A stretch of DNA of 64,000 bases. It comes from Candidatus Rhodoluna planktonica. Its GTDB lineage: Bacteria; Actinomycetota; Actinomycetes; Actinomycetales; Microbacteriaceae. Below are positions 48,480 to 57,366 of this stretch, piece by piece. The DNA is taken from contig NZ_CP015208.1 in assembly GCF_001854225.1 (NCBI RefSeq), positions 682,001 to 746,000 of the forward strand, written 5' to 3'. A program made the translations under genes and the position numbers. A model generated the notes under the pieces. It worked only from the letters and a program-made list of their open reading frames with translations. It did no database searches and was not told the origin of the DNA. Numbering within the stretch: position 1 is the stretch's first letter; each line of letters begins with the position of its first letter.

Positions 48480-51400
48480 ATGCCTGAACGCTCCCCGTTT
48501 ACACGCTTTAGCACCGCGCCGAGCGCAACCGGTTTGTACAATCCAGAGTTTGACCGCGATGCCTGTGGCCTGGCTATGGTTGCTACTCTGCGCGGCAGTG
48601 CGGGTCATGACATCATCGCGACCGCACTTGACGCTCTTCGCAACTTGGAACACCGCGGCGCAGTTGGCTCCGACGCTGGCACCGGTGATGGTGCCGGAAT
48701 TCTCTCGCAAATACCAGACAAATTTTTACGCTCGGTAGTTCCGTTCACCCTGCCAGCCCAGGGTAGCTATGGTGCCGGCTTAGTTTTCATTGAAGCTGGC
48801 GAAGAGACTGCGGTCGAGGGTGGTTTTGCCAACCTCGCCATCGAAGAGAAACTTGAGGTTCTCGGCTGGCGAGATGTGCCAACAAATCCGGCTGTTCTTG
48901 GTGATTTGGCGCGCGATGCCATGCCGGTGATTCGTCAGGTTTTCGTTACCGCACCTGATTTTGCCGACGGTTTAGAACTTGAGCGGCGTCTATTCCGACT
49001 GCGCAAGCGCAGTGAGCGCACTCTTGGCGCCTACCACCCATCACTTTCATCTCGCACAATTGTTTACAAAGGAATGGTTACCACTCTGCAGTTGGAGCCG
49101 TTCTATCCTGATTTGAGCAATGACCTTTTTGAGTCAACACTGGCCCTGGTTCACTCCAGATTTTCAACCAATACGTTCCCGTCTTGGCCGCTTGCTCACC
49201 CATTCCGCCTGATTGCACACAACGGAGAAATCAACACGGTTAAGGGCAACCGAAACTGGATGCGATCTCGTGAAGCTCAACTAAGTTCGGAACTTCTCGG
49301 CGACATCAAGCAGCTGACACCAATCATCACCCCTGGCGGCAGCGATTCGGCGAGCTTCGACGAGGTTCTTGAGTTGCTTTACCTGGGTGGTAGATCACTT
49401 CCTCACGCCATGATGATGATGATTCCTGAGGCTTGGGAAAACCAGACTGACATCGATCAAAATCGTAAAAATTTCTACGAGTACCACTCAATGATGATGG
49501 AGCCGTGGGACGGCCCAGCAGCAGTGGTATTCACCGATGGCTCTTTAGTGGGGGCAACCCTAGACAGAAACGGTCTTCGCCCTGGTCGCTATGTCGTGAC
49601 TGACGACGGCCTCGTAGTTCTAGCCTCAGAAATTGGTGTCGCTCAGATTGACCCAAGCCGCATCGTGCGCAAGGGTCGTCTTCAGCCGGGGCGAATGTTC
49701 TTAGCCGACACCGTTAATGGCCGTTTGATTGACGATGATGAGATCAAGGCCGAAATTGCCGCACTCGAACCATGGGGAGAGTGGCTTGAGGCAAACCGCA
49801 TCAACATCAACGATCTGCCACCGCGTGAACACATTGCTCACAGCGCCAGTTCGGTAAACCGACGCCAGCGCACTTTTGGCTATACCGAAGAAGAACTCCG
49901 AGTTATTTTGGCCCCGATGGCTAAAACTGGAGCCGAACCGCTTGGTGCAATGGGCTCAGACACTCCAATTGCTGCGCTATCAGACCGACCTCGACTTTTG
50001 TTCGACTACTTTGTTCAACAGTTCGCTCAGGTTACTAACCCGCCGCTTGACTCAATCCGCGAAGAAGTTGTCACCTCACTTAGCACCGGAATCGGTCCGG
50101 AGAAGAATCTTCTGGCAGCCACACCAGCCCACGCCGGTCAAATGATTATTAATTTCCCGGTCATGGATAACGACGATCTAGCCAAAATCAAACACATCGA
50201 CGAATTGCCACAAGCAGGTAAGTCGTTCACGGTAAAAGGCCTTTACCCGATTGATGGCGGTCCAGATGCGCTTGCAGCTCGAATCAGAGAGCTTTTCGAT
50301 GAGGTGGCTGCTGCAGTCGCCGATGGTGCTACTTTCCTTATCATTTCAGACCGCGACAGCAACGGCGAAATGGCGCCAATACCTTCGCTTATGCTCACCT
50401 CGGCGGTTCACCATTTCTTGATTCGCGAAGGCTTACGCTCCAAAGTTGGCTTGGTCATTGAGGCGGGCGATGTCCGAGAGGTACACCATGTCGCCGCCCT
50501 GATTGGCTATGGTGCTGCCGCGGTTAACCCGTATTTGGCTTTGGAATCGATCGAGCAGATGATCAAGTCTGGCCAAATTGTTGGCGTTCCACTTGAAAAA
50601 GCCACCAAGAACCTAATCAAAGGTCTGGGTAAAGGCGTGCTCAAGATCATGTCGAAAATGGGTATATCGACTGTCTCTTCGTATTCGGGTGCCCAGTGCT
50701 TTGAAGCGATCGGTCTAAGCCAAGAATTTGTTGACACCTATTTCACCGGCACAACCAGCCAACTCGGTGGCATTGGCATTGAAGTCATCCACCAGGAGAT
50801 AGCCTCTCGTCACGAATTTGCCTATCCAGCTGATAAAGCCACTTACGCTCACAAACCTTTGGAAATTGGTGGCGAGTATCAGTGGCGTCGCGAAGGTCCG
50901 GCTCACCTTTTCAATCCGGAAACTGTTTTCAAATTGCAGCACGCAACTCGAAACAAGCGTTTCGACATTTTCCGCGAATACACAAAGTCAGTTGATGATC
51001 AAGCGGAGCGGCTAATGACACTGCGCGGTCTGTTCACCCTCCGCGAGGGTGTACGTCCGGCCGTTCCACTAAACGAAGTTGAGCCAGTCTCAGAAATCGT
51101 TAAACGCTTCTCTACCGGAGCAATGAGCTACGGTTCGATTAGCCCAGAAGCACACGAGACTCTGGCTATCGCAATGAATCAGCTTGGTGGCAAGTCGAAT
51201 ACCGGTGAAGGTGGCGAGGATGTAGAGCGCCTACTCGATCCGAAGCGTCGCTCTGCCATCAAGCAGGTCGCATCCGGTCGATTTGGTGTTACCAGCATGT
51301 ATCTGACCCACGCCGACGACATTCAAATCAAGATGGCGCAGGGAGCAAAGCCCGGTGAAGGTGGTCAGCTGCCACCGAACAAGGTTTATCCCTGGATTGC

Positions 51401-53033
51401 CAAGACTCGACACTCAACCGCCGGCGTCGGCCTAATTTCACCGCCGCCTCACCATGACATTTATTCAATCGAAGATCTGAAGCAGCTAATTTTTGATTTG
51501 AAGAGGGCAAATCGAGAGGCTCGTGTTCACGTCAAACTGGTTTCTCAAGTTGGAATCGGAACTGTTGCGGCCGGTGTAGCCAAGGCTAAGGCCGACGTTA
51601 TTTTGGTCTCCGGTCACGACGGCGGAACCGGCGCATCTCCGCTGAATTCGCTAAAGCATGCTGGAACCCCTTGGGAACTCGGTCTGGCCGAGGCTCAGCA
51701 AACTTTGCTGATTAATAACCTTCGCGACCGAGTTTCGGTTCAGGTTGATGGTCAGATGAAGACCGGTCGAGACGTAATAATCGCTGCATTGCTCGGTGCT
51801 GAAGAATTCGGCTTCGCTACCGCTCCGCTAGTGGTTGAGGGCTGCATCCTGATGCGTGTTTGTCACCTCGACACCTGCCCGGTTGGTGTGGCAACACAGA
51901 ATCCTGAACTTAGAAGCCGATTCACCGGGAAGCCAGAATTTGTCATCAACTTCTTTGAATTCCTGGCCGAAGAGGTGCGCGAATACCTTGCTAAGTTGGG
52001 CTTCCGCAGCCTTGATGAGGCAATCGGTCATGCCGAACTAATCGATGTAAATCGCGCTATTCAGCACTGGAAGGCCGACGGTCTAGACCTGACGCCAATC
52101 CTGAGCATGCCTCCAATTCCAGCCTCAGCATCACGTAAACGCTCAACTTTCCAAGACCACGAATTAGACAAGCACTTCGACCACAAGCTTGTTGAGGCAG
52201 CAGCTCAAGCTCTCGATGATGCCCATCCGGTAAAAATCGAACTGCCAATCACCAACGTTGAGCAGGCCGTTGGAACATTGTTGGGCAATGAGGTGACCAA
52301 GCGTTTTGGTGCCGAGGGTCTTCCAGACGGAACCATTACGGTCAAACTTCGCGGTTCCGCCGGGCAATCATTCGGTGCGTTCGTGCCTCGCGGAATCAAG
52401 TTGATTCTCGAAGGCGATGCCAACGATTACGTTGGCAAAGGCTTATCTGGCGGCACAATCGTTGTTCGTCCAGACTCAGCAGCGAGATTCGCGGCAGAGC
52501 AGAACATTATCGCCGGAAACGTCAATGGTTACGGCGCCACCAGCGGCAATCTGCTACTGCGTGGAATTGTTGGTGAACGTTTCCTTGTCAGAAACTCCGG
52601 AGCAACTGCTGTTGCCGAAGGTTGCGGTGATCACGCTCTCGAGTACATGACCGGTGGTGTGGCGGTAATCCTGGGCAAGACCGGTAGAAACCTCGGTGCT
52701 GGAATGTCTGGCGGCGTCGCCTACGTCTATAAGTTGCGGGCTGATCGAGTCAATCCAGATGCACTTCACTCTGGCGAGTTGAAACTGAGCGAGCTAGAAG
52801 CAGCCGATTTGGAACGGTTGAAAGATCTGCTGACCCTACACTTCAACGAAACCGGTTCACTTTTGGCCAAGAAGTTACTCGAAGACTTCGAGACAGAGTC
52901 GGCTAATTTCACCAGGGTCTTGCCTCGCGACTATGCAAACGTGCTTCAAATTCGTGCGCGTGCCGCGACGAATGGCATCGATCCCGACAGTGAAACAATT
53001 TGGCAAGAAATTTTGGAGGTCACTAATGGCTGA
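48480..53033 (+). CDS. gltB: Glutamate synthase large subunit
   Basis: NADPH-dependent glutamate synthase alpha chain (1517 aa), which forms two glutamates from glutamine and 2-oxoglutarate. A 28-residue propeptide precedes Cys29 (DACGLAMVA), the amidotransferase nucleophile exposed on maturation. A central domain, the FMN-binding synthase domain and the iron-sulfur cysteines in [13 protein letters not shown] follow. The GXGXG beta-helix domain ends the protein. ATG 48480 is preferred, 6 nt after TTGGAG. The 3' end overlaps gltD by 8 nt. Confidence 0.97.
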   Translation: MPERSPFTRFSTAPSATGLYNPEFDRDACGLAMVATLRGSAGHDIIATALDALRNLEHRGAVGSDAGTGDGAGILSQIPDKFLRSVVPFTLPAQGSYGAGLVFIEAGEETAVEGGFANLAIEEKLEVLGWRDVPTNPAVLGDLARDAMPVIRQVFVTAPDFADGLELERRLFRLRKRSERTLGAYHPSLSSRTIVYKGMVTTLQLEPFYPDLSNDLFESTLALVHSRFSTNTFPSWPLAHPFRLIAHNGEINTVKGNRNWMRSREAQLSSELLGDIKQLTPIITPGGSDSASFDEVLELLYLGGRSLPHAMMMMIPEAWENQTDIDQNRKNFYEYHSMMMEPWDGPAAVVFTDGSLVGATLDRNGLRPGRYVVTDDGLVVLASEIGVAQIDPSRIVRKGRLQPGRMFLADTVNGRLIDDDEIKAEIAALEPWGEWLEANRININDLPPREHIAHSASSVNRRQRTFGYTEEELRVILAPMAKTGAEPLGAMGSDTPIAALSDRPRLLFDYFVQQFAQVTNPPLDSIREEVVTSLSTGIGPEKNLLAATPAHAGQMIINFPVMDNDDLAKIKHIDELPQAGKSFTVKGLYPIDGGPDALAARIRELFDEVAAAVADGATFLIISDRDSNGEMAPIPSLMLTSAVHHFLIREGLRSKVGLVIEAGDVREVHHVAALIGYGAAAVNPYLALESIEQMIKSGQIVGVPLEKATKNLIKGLGKGVLKIMSKMGISTVSSYSGAQCFEAIGLSQEFVDTYFTGTTSQLGGIGIEVIHQEIASRHEFAYPADKATYAHKPLEIGGEYQWRREGPAHLFNPETVFKLQHATRNKRFDIFREYTKSVDDQAERLMTLRGLFTLREGVRPAVPLNEVEPVSEIVKRFSTGAMSYGSISPEAHETLAIAMNQLGGKSNTGEGGEDVERLLDPKRRSAIKQVASGRFGVTSMYLTHADDIQIKMAQGAKPGEGGQLPPNKVYPWIAKTRHSTAGVGLISPPPHHDIYSIEDLKQLIFDLKRANREARVHVKLVSQVGIGTVAAGVAKAKADVILVSGHDGGTGASPLNSLKHAGTPWELGLAEAQQTLLINNLRDRVSVQVDGQMKTGRDVIIAALLGAEEFGFATAPLVVEGCILMRVCHLDTCPVGVATQNPELRSRFTGKPEFVINFFEFLAEEVREYLAKLGFRSLDEAIGHAELIDVNRAIQHWKADGLDLTPILSMPPIPASASRKRSTFQDHELDKHFDHKLVEAAAQALDDAHPVKIELPITNVEQAVGTLLGNEVTKRFGAEGLPDGTITVKLRGSAGQSFGAFVPRGIKLILEGDANDYVGKGLSGGTIVVRPDSAARFAAEQNIIAGNVNGYGATSGNLLLRGIVGERFLVRNSGATAVAEGCGDHALEYMTGGVAVILGKTGRNLGAGMSGGVAYVYKLRADRVNPDALHSGELKLSELEAADLERLKDLLTLHFNETGSLLAKKLLEDFETESANFTRVLPRDYANVLQIRARAATNGIDPDSETIWQEILEVTNG

Positions 53034-54486
53034 CCCTAGGGGATTCCTTAAGACAACCCAGCGCGAAACAGCTGCTCGTCGTCCAGTTTCGGTCCGAATC
53101 ATGGACTGGAAAGAAGTCTACGAAAAACGTGATCAGGGCGTGGTTACAAGGCAGGCCGGCCGCTGCATGGATTGCGGTGTTCCGTTTTGCCACCAAGGCT
53201 GCCCGCTGGGAAACCTGATTCCTGAATGGAACGACCTAACCTGGCGCGAAGATGGTCGCGGTGCGATCGAGCGGTTGCACGCTACCAACAACTTTCCGGA
53301 ATTCACTGGCCGGCTTTGCCCGGCTCCATGTGAAAGTGCCTGTGTTCTCGGTATCAATCAACCAGCCGTGACAATCAAAGAAATCGAAGTTTCGATTATT
53401 GATAACGCTTTTGAATCCGGTTGGGTGGTGCCAGTTATCCCTGACCGTTTCACCGGAAAAACTGTTGCCGTAGTCGGTTCTGGCCCAGCAGGCCTTGCCG
53501 CAGCCCAGCAGCTTACCCGGGCCGGACATACGGTGGCCGTTTTTGAACGTGACTCCGAAATTGGCGGTCTGCTGCGTTACGGAATTCCTGATTTCAAAAT
53601 GGAAAAGCACCACATCGATCGTCGAATTGCACAGATGGAGGCGGAAGGCACCAGATTCCGTGCCGGAGTAAACATCGGCACCGATGTAACTTGGGAAGAG
53701 TTGCGCGCACGCTACGATGCCGTTGTTATCGCAACCGGAGCAACTAAGCCACGTGATTTGACCATCCCCGGCAGGCAGCTAGACGGGGTTCACTTCGCCA
53801 TGGATTATCTGACCCAGGCCAACAAAGTGGTTGCCGGCGAAATTGTCGAAGGCCAGATTTTGGCAGGTGGCAAAAACGTTGTGATTTTGGGTGGTGGCGA
53901 TACCGGTGCTGACTGTCTGGGCACGGCTACAAGACAGGGCGCGATTTCGGTCACGACTTTAGCAATTGGCAAACAGCCGCCGCTCGAGCGTAACGAAAAT
54001 CAACCGTGGCCGACATTCCCTACCCTCTTTGAGGTAGCGAGCGCGCACGAAGAATTTGGGGAACGAAAGTACCTAGCCTCAACTGTCGAGTTTGTCGGCG
54101 AAAACGGCAAAGTTACCGGGGTAAAGGTCGCCGAAACCGAATTTGTCGACGGCAAGCGTCTACCGAAAGCCGGAACCGAAACAATTATCCCAGCCGATTT
54201 GGTTCTGCTGGCGCTGGGTTTCACCGGGGTAGAGGGTGAAAGCGTAACCGCGCAAGCACAGGTAGCCCTTGACGCTCGCGGCAACATCCAGCGCGATGAC
54301 AACTGGGCCACAAATGTTGATGGCGTCTTTGTGGCCGGTGATGCCGGGCGAGGTCAAAGCCTAATCGTTTGGGCAATCGCCGAGGGCCGTGCCGCCGCCG
54401 CCGCTGTTGACGCATACCTAGAAGGCAGCAGTGTCTTGCCTAGACCGGTAAAACCCACCGACAAACCTATTTCGATTAGCTACTAA
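53026..54486 (+). CDS. gltD: Glutamate synthase small subunit
   Basis: NADPH/FAD-dependent electron-supplying subunit (486 aa). N-terminal cysteines for iron-sulfur clusters lie in [17 protein letters not shown] and [13 protein letters not shown]. The FAD site is [17 protein letters not shown], and the NADPH site follows in [18 protein letters not shown] 53026 has a GGAGG-type site 9 nt upstream within gltB and gives the usual MADPRGFLK start. pyk follows after 18 nt. Confidence 0.96.
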   Translation: MADPRGFLKTTQRETAARRPVSVRIMDWKEVYEKRDQGVVTRQAGRCMDCGVPFCHQGCPLGNLIPEWNDLTWREDGRGAIERLHATNNFPEFTGRLCPAPCESACVLGINQPAVTIKEIEVSIIDNAFESGWVVPVIPDRFTGKTVAVVGSGPAGLAAAQQLTRAGHTVAVFERDSEIGGLLRYGIPDFKMEKHHIDRRIAQMEAEGTRFRAGVNIGTDVTWEELRARYDAVVIATGATKPRDLTIPGRQLDGVHFAMDYLTQANKVVAGEIVEGQILAGGKNVVILGGGDTGADCLGTATRQGAISVTTLAIGKQPPLERNENQPWPTFPTLFEVASAHEEFGERKYLASTVEFVGENGKVTGVKVAETEFVDGKRLPKAGTETIIPADLVLLALGFTGVEGESVTAQAQVALDARGNIQRDDNWATNVDGVFVAGDAGRGQSLIVWAIAEGRAAAAAVDAYLEGSSVLPRPVKPTDKPISISY

Positions 54487-54504
54487 TCAACGGAAAGAAG
54501 AAAA

Positions 54505-55947
54505 ATGAGACGTGCCAAAATTGTGGCCACACTAGGCCCGGCAACCTCAAGTTATGAGCAGATCCGCGCGATCATCGAAGCCGGTGTTGATGTGGCTCGA
54601 ATGAACCTAAGCCATGGCAGCTACGAGGTTCACGAGGAAATCTATCGAACCGTCAGAAAGGCCGCTGCTGATGCCAACAAGCCGGTAGGCGTGTTCGTTG
54701 ATCTTCAGGGCCCCAAGATTAGACTCGGCCGGTTTGCCGATGGTCCAGTGATGCTCGAGAAGGGCGCCACCTTCAAAATCACGATCGAAGACATCCAGGG
54801 CGACGTAAACATTTGCGGAACAACCTTCAAAGGACTTCCGGGAGATGTTAAGCCGGGAGATCTTTTGCTGATCGATGATGGCAAGGTTACGCTGCGCGCC
54901 ACCGAAGTGAGCGACACGACAGTAACTACCGTGGTCGAGGTACCCGGACCGGTTTCGAACAACAAGGGCATCAACCTTCCGGGAGTAGCAGTAAATGTTC
55001 CAGCGCTCTCCGAGAAGGATGAAGACGATCTGCGCTGGGGTATTCGCCTCGGTGTCGACATGATTGCGCTCTCGTTTGTTCGCAACGCCAGCGACATCGT
55101 CCGAGTGCACGAGATCATGAACGAGGAAGGTAAATACCTGCCCGTTATCGCCAAAATCGAAAAGCCGCAGGCGGTAGCCGCTCTAGAAGAGATCATCGAT
55201 GCCTTCGACGGAATTATGGTTGCGCGTGGTGACCTCGGCGTTGAGTTGCCGCTAGAGCAGGTGCCGCTGGTTCAAAAGCGCGCCGTAGAACTCTCTCGCC
55301 GCTGGGCCAAACCGGTAATCGTTGCAACCCAGATGCTTGAGACCATGATTGATAATTCGCGCCCAACTCGTGCCGAAGCTTCAGACGTGGCTAACGCGAT
55401 TCTCGACGGCGCAGATGCCGTGATGCTTTCTGGTGAGACTTCAGTTGGTAAGTGGCCGGTTGAAACCGTTGAGGTTATGGCTCGAATCATTGAATCCACC
55501 GAGGATAACGGACTCGACCGCATTCCAGCGCTTGGCACCAGACCGCACACCCACAGCGGCGCGGTTTCTTTAGCCGCTGTCGAAATTGCTGAACTTCTTG
55601 GTTCAAAGTATGTTTGTGTGTTCACGGAGTCAGGCGATTCGCTGCGACGAGTTTCACGTTTGCGTTCATCTGTTCCGGTTCTCGCTTTCACGCCATCCGA
55701 GACAGTTCGCAACCGCCTCGCTCTGGTTTGGGGAGCAAAAACCTACCTGGTGAGCCCAGTCACACACACCGACGAAATGATGCATCAGGTCGATGAGATC
55801 TTGCTCTCTGAAGGTAAGGCAAAAATTGGCGAGGAAGTTGTTGTGGTTGCCGGAACCCCTCCAGGCATCCCAGGCTCAACTAACTCGCTAAGAGTGCACC
55901 GTGTCGGTGATGCAGTAAATCAGGCTGCGCCCGGCTATCGCATCTAG
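54505..55947 (+). CDS. pyk: Pyruvate kinase
   Basis: Last ATP-yielding step of glycolysis (480 aa). The substrate and metal site ARMNLSHG, the catalytic Lys in VIAKIEKPQA, MVARGDLGVELP and VATQMLETMI are all present. The C-terminal allosteric domain is of normal length. GGAAAGAAG precedes the ATG. It is probably cotranscribed with gltBD and ends at a strong terminator. Confidence 0.97.
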   Translation: MRRAKIVATLGPATSSYEQIRAIIEAGVDVARMNLSHGSYEVHEEIYRTVRKAAADANKPVGVFVDLQGPKIRLGRFADGPVMLEKGATFKITIEDIQGDVNICGTTFKGLPGDVKPGDLLLIDDGKVTLRATEVSDTTVTTVVEVPGPVSNNKGINLPGVAVNVPALSEKDEDDLRWGIRLGVDMIALSFVRNASDIVRVHEIMNEEGKYLPVIAKIEKPQAVAALEEIIDAFDGIMVARGDLGVELPLEQVPLVQKRAVELSRRWAKPVIVATQMLETMIDNSRPTRAEASDVANAILDGADAVMLSGETSVGKWPVETVEVMARIIESTEDNGLDRIPALGTRPHTHSGAVSLAAVEIAELLGSKYVCVFTESGDSLRRVSRLRSSVPVLAFTPSETVRNRLALVWGAKTYLVSPVTHTDEMMHQVDEILLSEGKAKIGEEVVVVAGTPPGIPGSTNSLRVHRVGDAVNQAAPGYRI

Positions 55948-55973
55948 CCTTTGCTGGTGGGCAATAACTGATC

Positions 55974-56005
55974 GAGAAGGGACCGAATGGTCCCTTCTCT
56001 TTTTT
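55974..56005 (+). terminator. Strong intrinsic terminator after pyk
   Basis: Perfect 11-bp stem GAGAAGGGACC/GGTCCCTTCTC with a GAAT tetraloop, followed by six T. It closes the glt-pyk transcript and separates it from the tRNA region. Confidence 0.92.
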
Positions 56006-56156
56006 CTTTACTACACGCGTGGGAAATTCCGCGGCATATGCGTTTGAGCAATCAAACAGCCGATAGCAACGCCTAAAAAAATCGGGCTATCTGGTAACAA
56101 CATTGTTTAGTGAAAGAAGTGCATGTCTCTAGCCGGGATTGAAACCTCGTTAAAGC
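56006..56156. other. Gene-poor segment with small inverted repeats
   Basis: No convincing protein gene lies here. It contains GTTTGA-GCAA-TCAAAC (56042-56057), a perfect hairpin with a GNRA-type loop. GATAGC/GCTATC (56062-56067 with 56086-56091) is a second inverted repeat around an A7-containing loop. A plus-strand RNA starting here could end at the palindromic terminator at 56157-56185, but no promoter is clear. Otherwise I see nothing. Confidence 0.4.
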
Positions 56157-56185
56157 AGAAAATCGAGCCAAGAGCTCGATTTTCT
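56157..56185 (-). terminator. Palindromic terminator downstream of tRNA-Leu
   Basis: Perfect 12-bp stem AGAAAATCGAGC/GCTCGATTTTCT with a 5-nt loop. Read on the minus strand it begins 5 nt after the tRNA's CCA end and finishes in TTTTCT. The symmetry means it could also stop plus-strand transcripts. Confidence 0.8.
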
Positions 56186-56189
56186 AATC

Positions 56190-56273
56190 TGGTGCCGAAG
56201 GCGGGACTTGAACCCGCACTCCTTTCGGAAAAGCATTTTGAGTGCTCCGCGTCTGCCATTTCGCCACTTCGGC
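56190..56273 (-). tRNA. tRNA-Leu (anticodon CAA)
   Basis: On the minus strand the sequence folds as a class II tRNA. The acceptor stem is GCCGAAG/CTTCGGC and the D-arm has GCG/CGC. The anticodon stem is GAGCA/TGCTT with loop CTCAAAA, so the anticodon is CAA, reading UUG codons. A long variable arm built on TCC-GAAA-GGA follows, then the T-arm GCGGG-TTCAAGT-CCCGC. CCA is encoded (TGG at 56190-56192 on the plus strand). It is the only tRNA gene seen in the window. Confidence 0.95.
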
Positions 56274-56328
56274 CGGCAACAGAGAAAAGTCTACTTCATC
56301 AGACGAAGTTCACGTGCAACAAGCAAGA

Positions 56329-56334
56329 TAAAGT
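56329..56334 (+). promoter_or_regulatory. Candidate leaderless -10 box of pdtaR
   Basis: TAAAGT (four of six matches to TATAAT) ends exactly 6 nt before the pdtaR ATG. No Shine-Dalgarno is present. TTCACG upstream is spaced only 14 nt and is unlikely as a -35. Confidence 0.5.
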
Positions 56335-56340
56335 ATTCGC

Positions 56341-56931
56341 ATGGTAGAAACGCAAAGCAAACGTAGAGCAATTGTTGCCGAAGATGAGTCGCTGATTCGG
56401 CTAGATATCGTTGAGACTTTGCAGGAGAACGGATTCGATGTGGTTGCTCAGGCAGCCGATGGTGAAACCGCAGTTGCTTTAGTTCGTGAACACAAGCCCG
56501 ACCTTCTCGTCATGGACATCAAAATGCCGAACATGGATGGCATCACCGCTGCGGAACAGCTAAAAAATGATCATGTACCAATTGTGCTGCTCACCGCTTT
56601 CAGCCAAAAAGAACTGGTTGAGCGAGCTAGCGAAGCTGGAGCAATGGCCTATGTTGTCAAGCCGTTCACGCCAAATGATCTAATGCCGGCGATTGAAATT
56701 GCCCTGAGCCGTTTTGCTCAACTAACTGCCTTAGAAGCCGAAATCTCAGACTTGAGTGAACGCCTTGAGACCCGCAAGCTTGTTGATCGCGCCAAGGGCT
56801 TGCTCACCGAAAAAATGAATCTGTCCGAACCAGAGGCCTTCCGGTGGATTCAGAAAGCTTCAATGGATCGCAGACTGACGATGCAAGAGGTCGCTAAGAC
56901 CGTAATTGATCAACTGGGCGCAAAAAGTTAG
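56341..56931 (+). CDS. pdtaR: ANTAR-domain response regulator (PdtaR-like)
   Basis: 196 aa. N-terminal receiver domain with the acidic pocket EDES near residue 14, phosphoacceptor Asp59 in LLVMDIKMP, a conserved Thr/Ala position and the Lys in YVVKPF. The C-terminal ANTAR domain (about 138-190; RAKGLLTEKMNLSEPEAF) binds dual-hairpin RNA and prevents transcription termination. The cognate kinase gene is not in the window. Position next to polA-rpsA-coaE-uvrB matches Rv1626 in mycobacteria. Its 3' end overlaps the convergent thioesterase gene by 38 nt. Confidence 0.93.
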   Translation: MVETQSKRRAIVAEDESLIRLDIVETLQENGFDVVAQAADGETAVALVREHKPDLLVMDIKMPNMDGITAAEQLKNDHVPIVLLTAFSQKELVERASEAGAMAYVVKPFTPNDLMPAIEIALSRFAQLTALEAEISDLSERLETRKLVDRAKGLLTEKMNLSEPEAFRWIQKASMDRRLTMQEVAKTVIDQLGAKS

Positions 56932-57328
56932 TTATTCGCACGGTTGATAACCTGCGGTCTTGCTCATCGCTGATCACAATTTCGTGCGTGGTTAGGGTTT
57001 TTCCAAGAACCAGTGCCGTGCAAACCGCTGTCACATAACCTGACGAAGCTGAGCGCGAGTGTGACGCATTCACCTCGATGCCGACTGCAACGTGAGTGGG
57101 GTGGGCCCAAACATTTGCGGCAAAACTGCCCAGTGACTCGCCGATAACCACGTGAGCGCCACCGTGTAAGACGCCAAGCGGCTGAGTATTGCCTTCGACT
57201 GGCATCCGAGCAACTGCCCGCTCTGCACTCAATTCAAGAAGTTCAATGCCCATTTTTTCTGCCAGCGGCCCCAGGCCACGCAGCTTCATTAGTTCTTCGG
57301 CAGCGGGGCTAAATTTTGCTTCAGTCAA
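56894..57328 (-). CDS. Hotdog-fold thioesterase (PaaI/YdiI-like)
   Basis: 144 aa single hotdog domain. The motif QPLGVLHGGAHVVIGESLGSFAA carries the helix with the catalytic Glu/Gly-rich signature of PaaI-type acyl-CoA thioesterases, and the later VNASHSRSASSG is typical. The substrate cannot be assigned. The start is TTG at 57328, with AAGGA 6 nt upstream on the minus strand. It is divergent from polA (38 bp gap) and convergent with pdtaR, whose coding region it overlaps. Confidence 0.88.
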   Translation of the reverse strand: MTEAKFSPAAEELMKLRGLGPLAEKMGIELLELSAERAVARMPVEGNTQPLGVLHGGAHVVIGESLGSFAANVWAHPTHVAVGIEVNASHSRSASSGYVTAVCTALVLGKTLTTHEIVISDEQDRRLSTVRITNFLRPVDQLRS

Positions 57329-57354
57329 GACGCATCCTTCGGGTTTGAGACAAG

Positions 57355-57360
57355 TAGGCT
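57355..57360 (+). promoter_or_regulatory. Candidate leaderless -10 box of polA
   Basis: TAGGCT ends exactly 6 nt before ATG 57367, the same hexamer and spacing as at aroQ and coaE. No Shine-Dalgarno is present. It supports ATG 57367 over the TTG at 57361 as the polA start. Confidence 0.5.
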
Positions 57361-57366
57361 TTGAGC

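Noticed and set aside
56190-56273. tRNA-Leu as an integration site
   Set aside because: No integrase gene and no duplicated tRNA 3' end is visible nearby; flanking genes are in conserved order.
56123-56347. 74-codon plus-strand frame running through the tRNA-Leu gene
   Set aside because: It is read across the antisense of a well-folded tRNA and its terminator, and ends just inside pdtaR.
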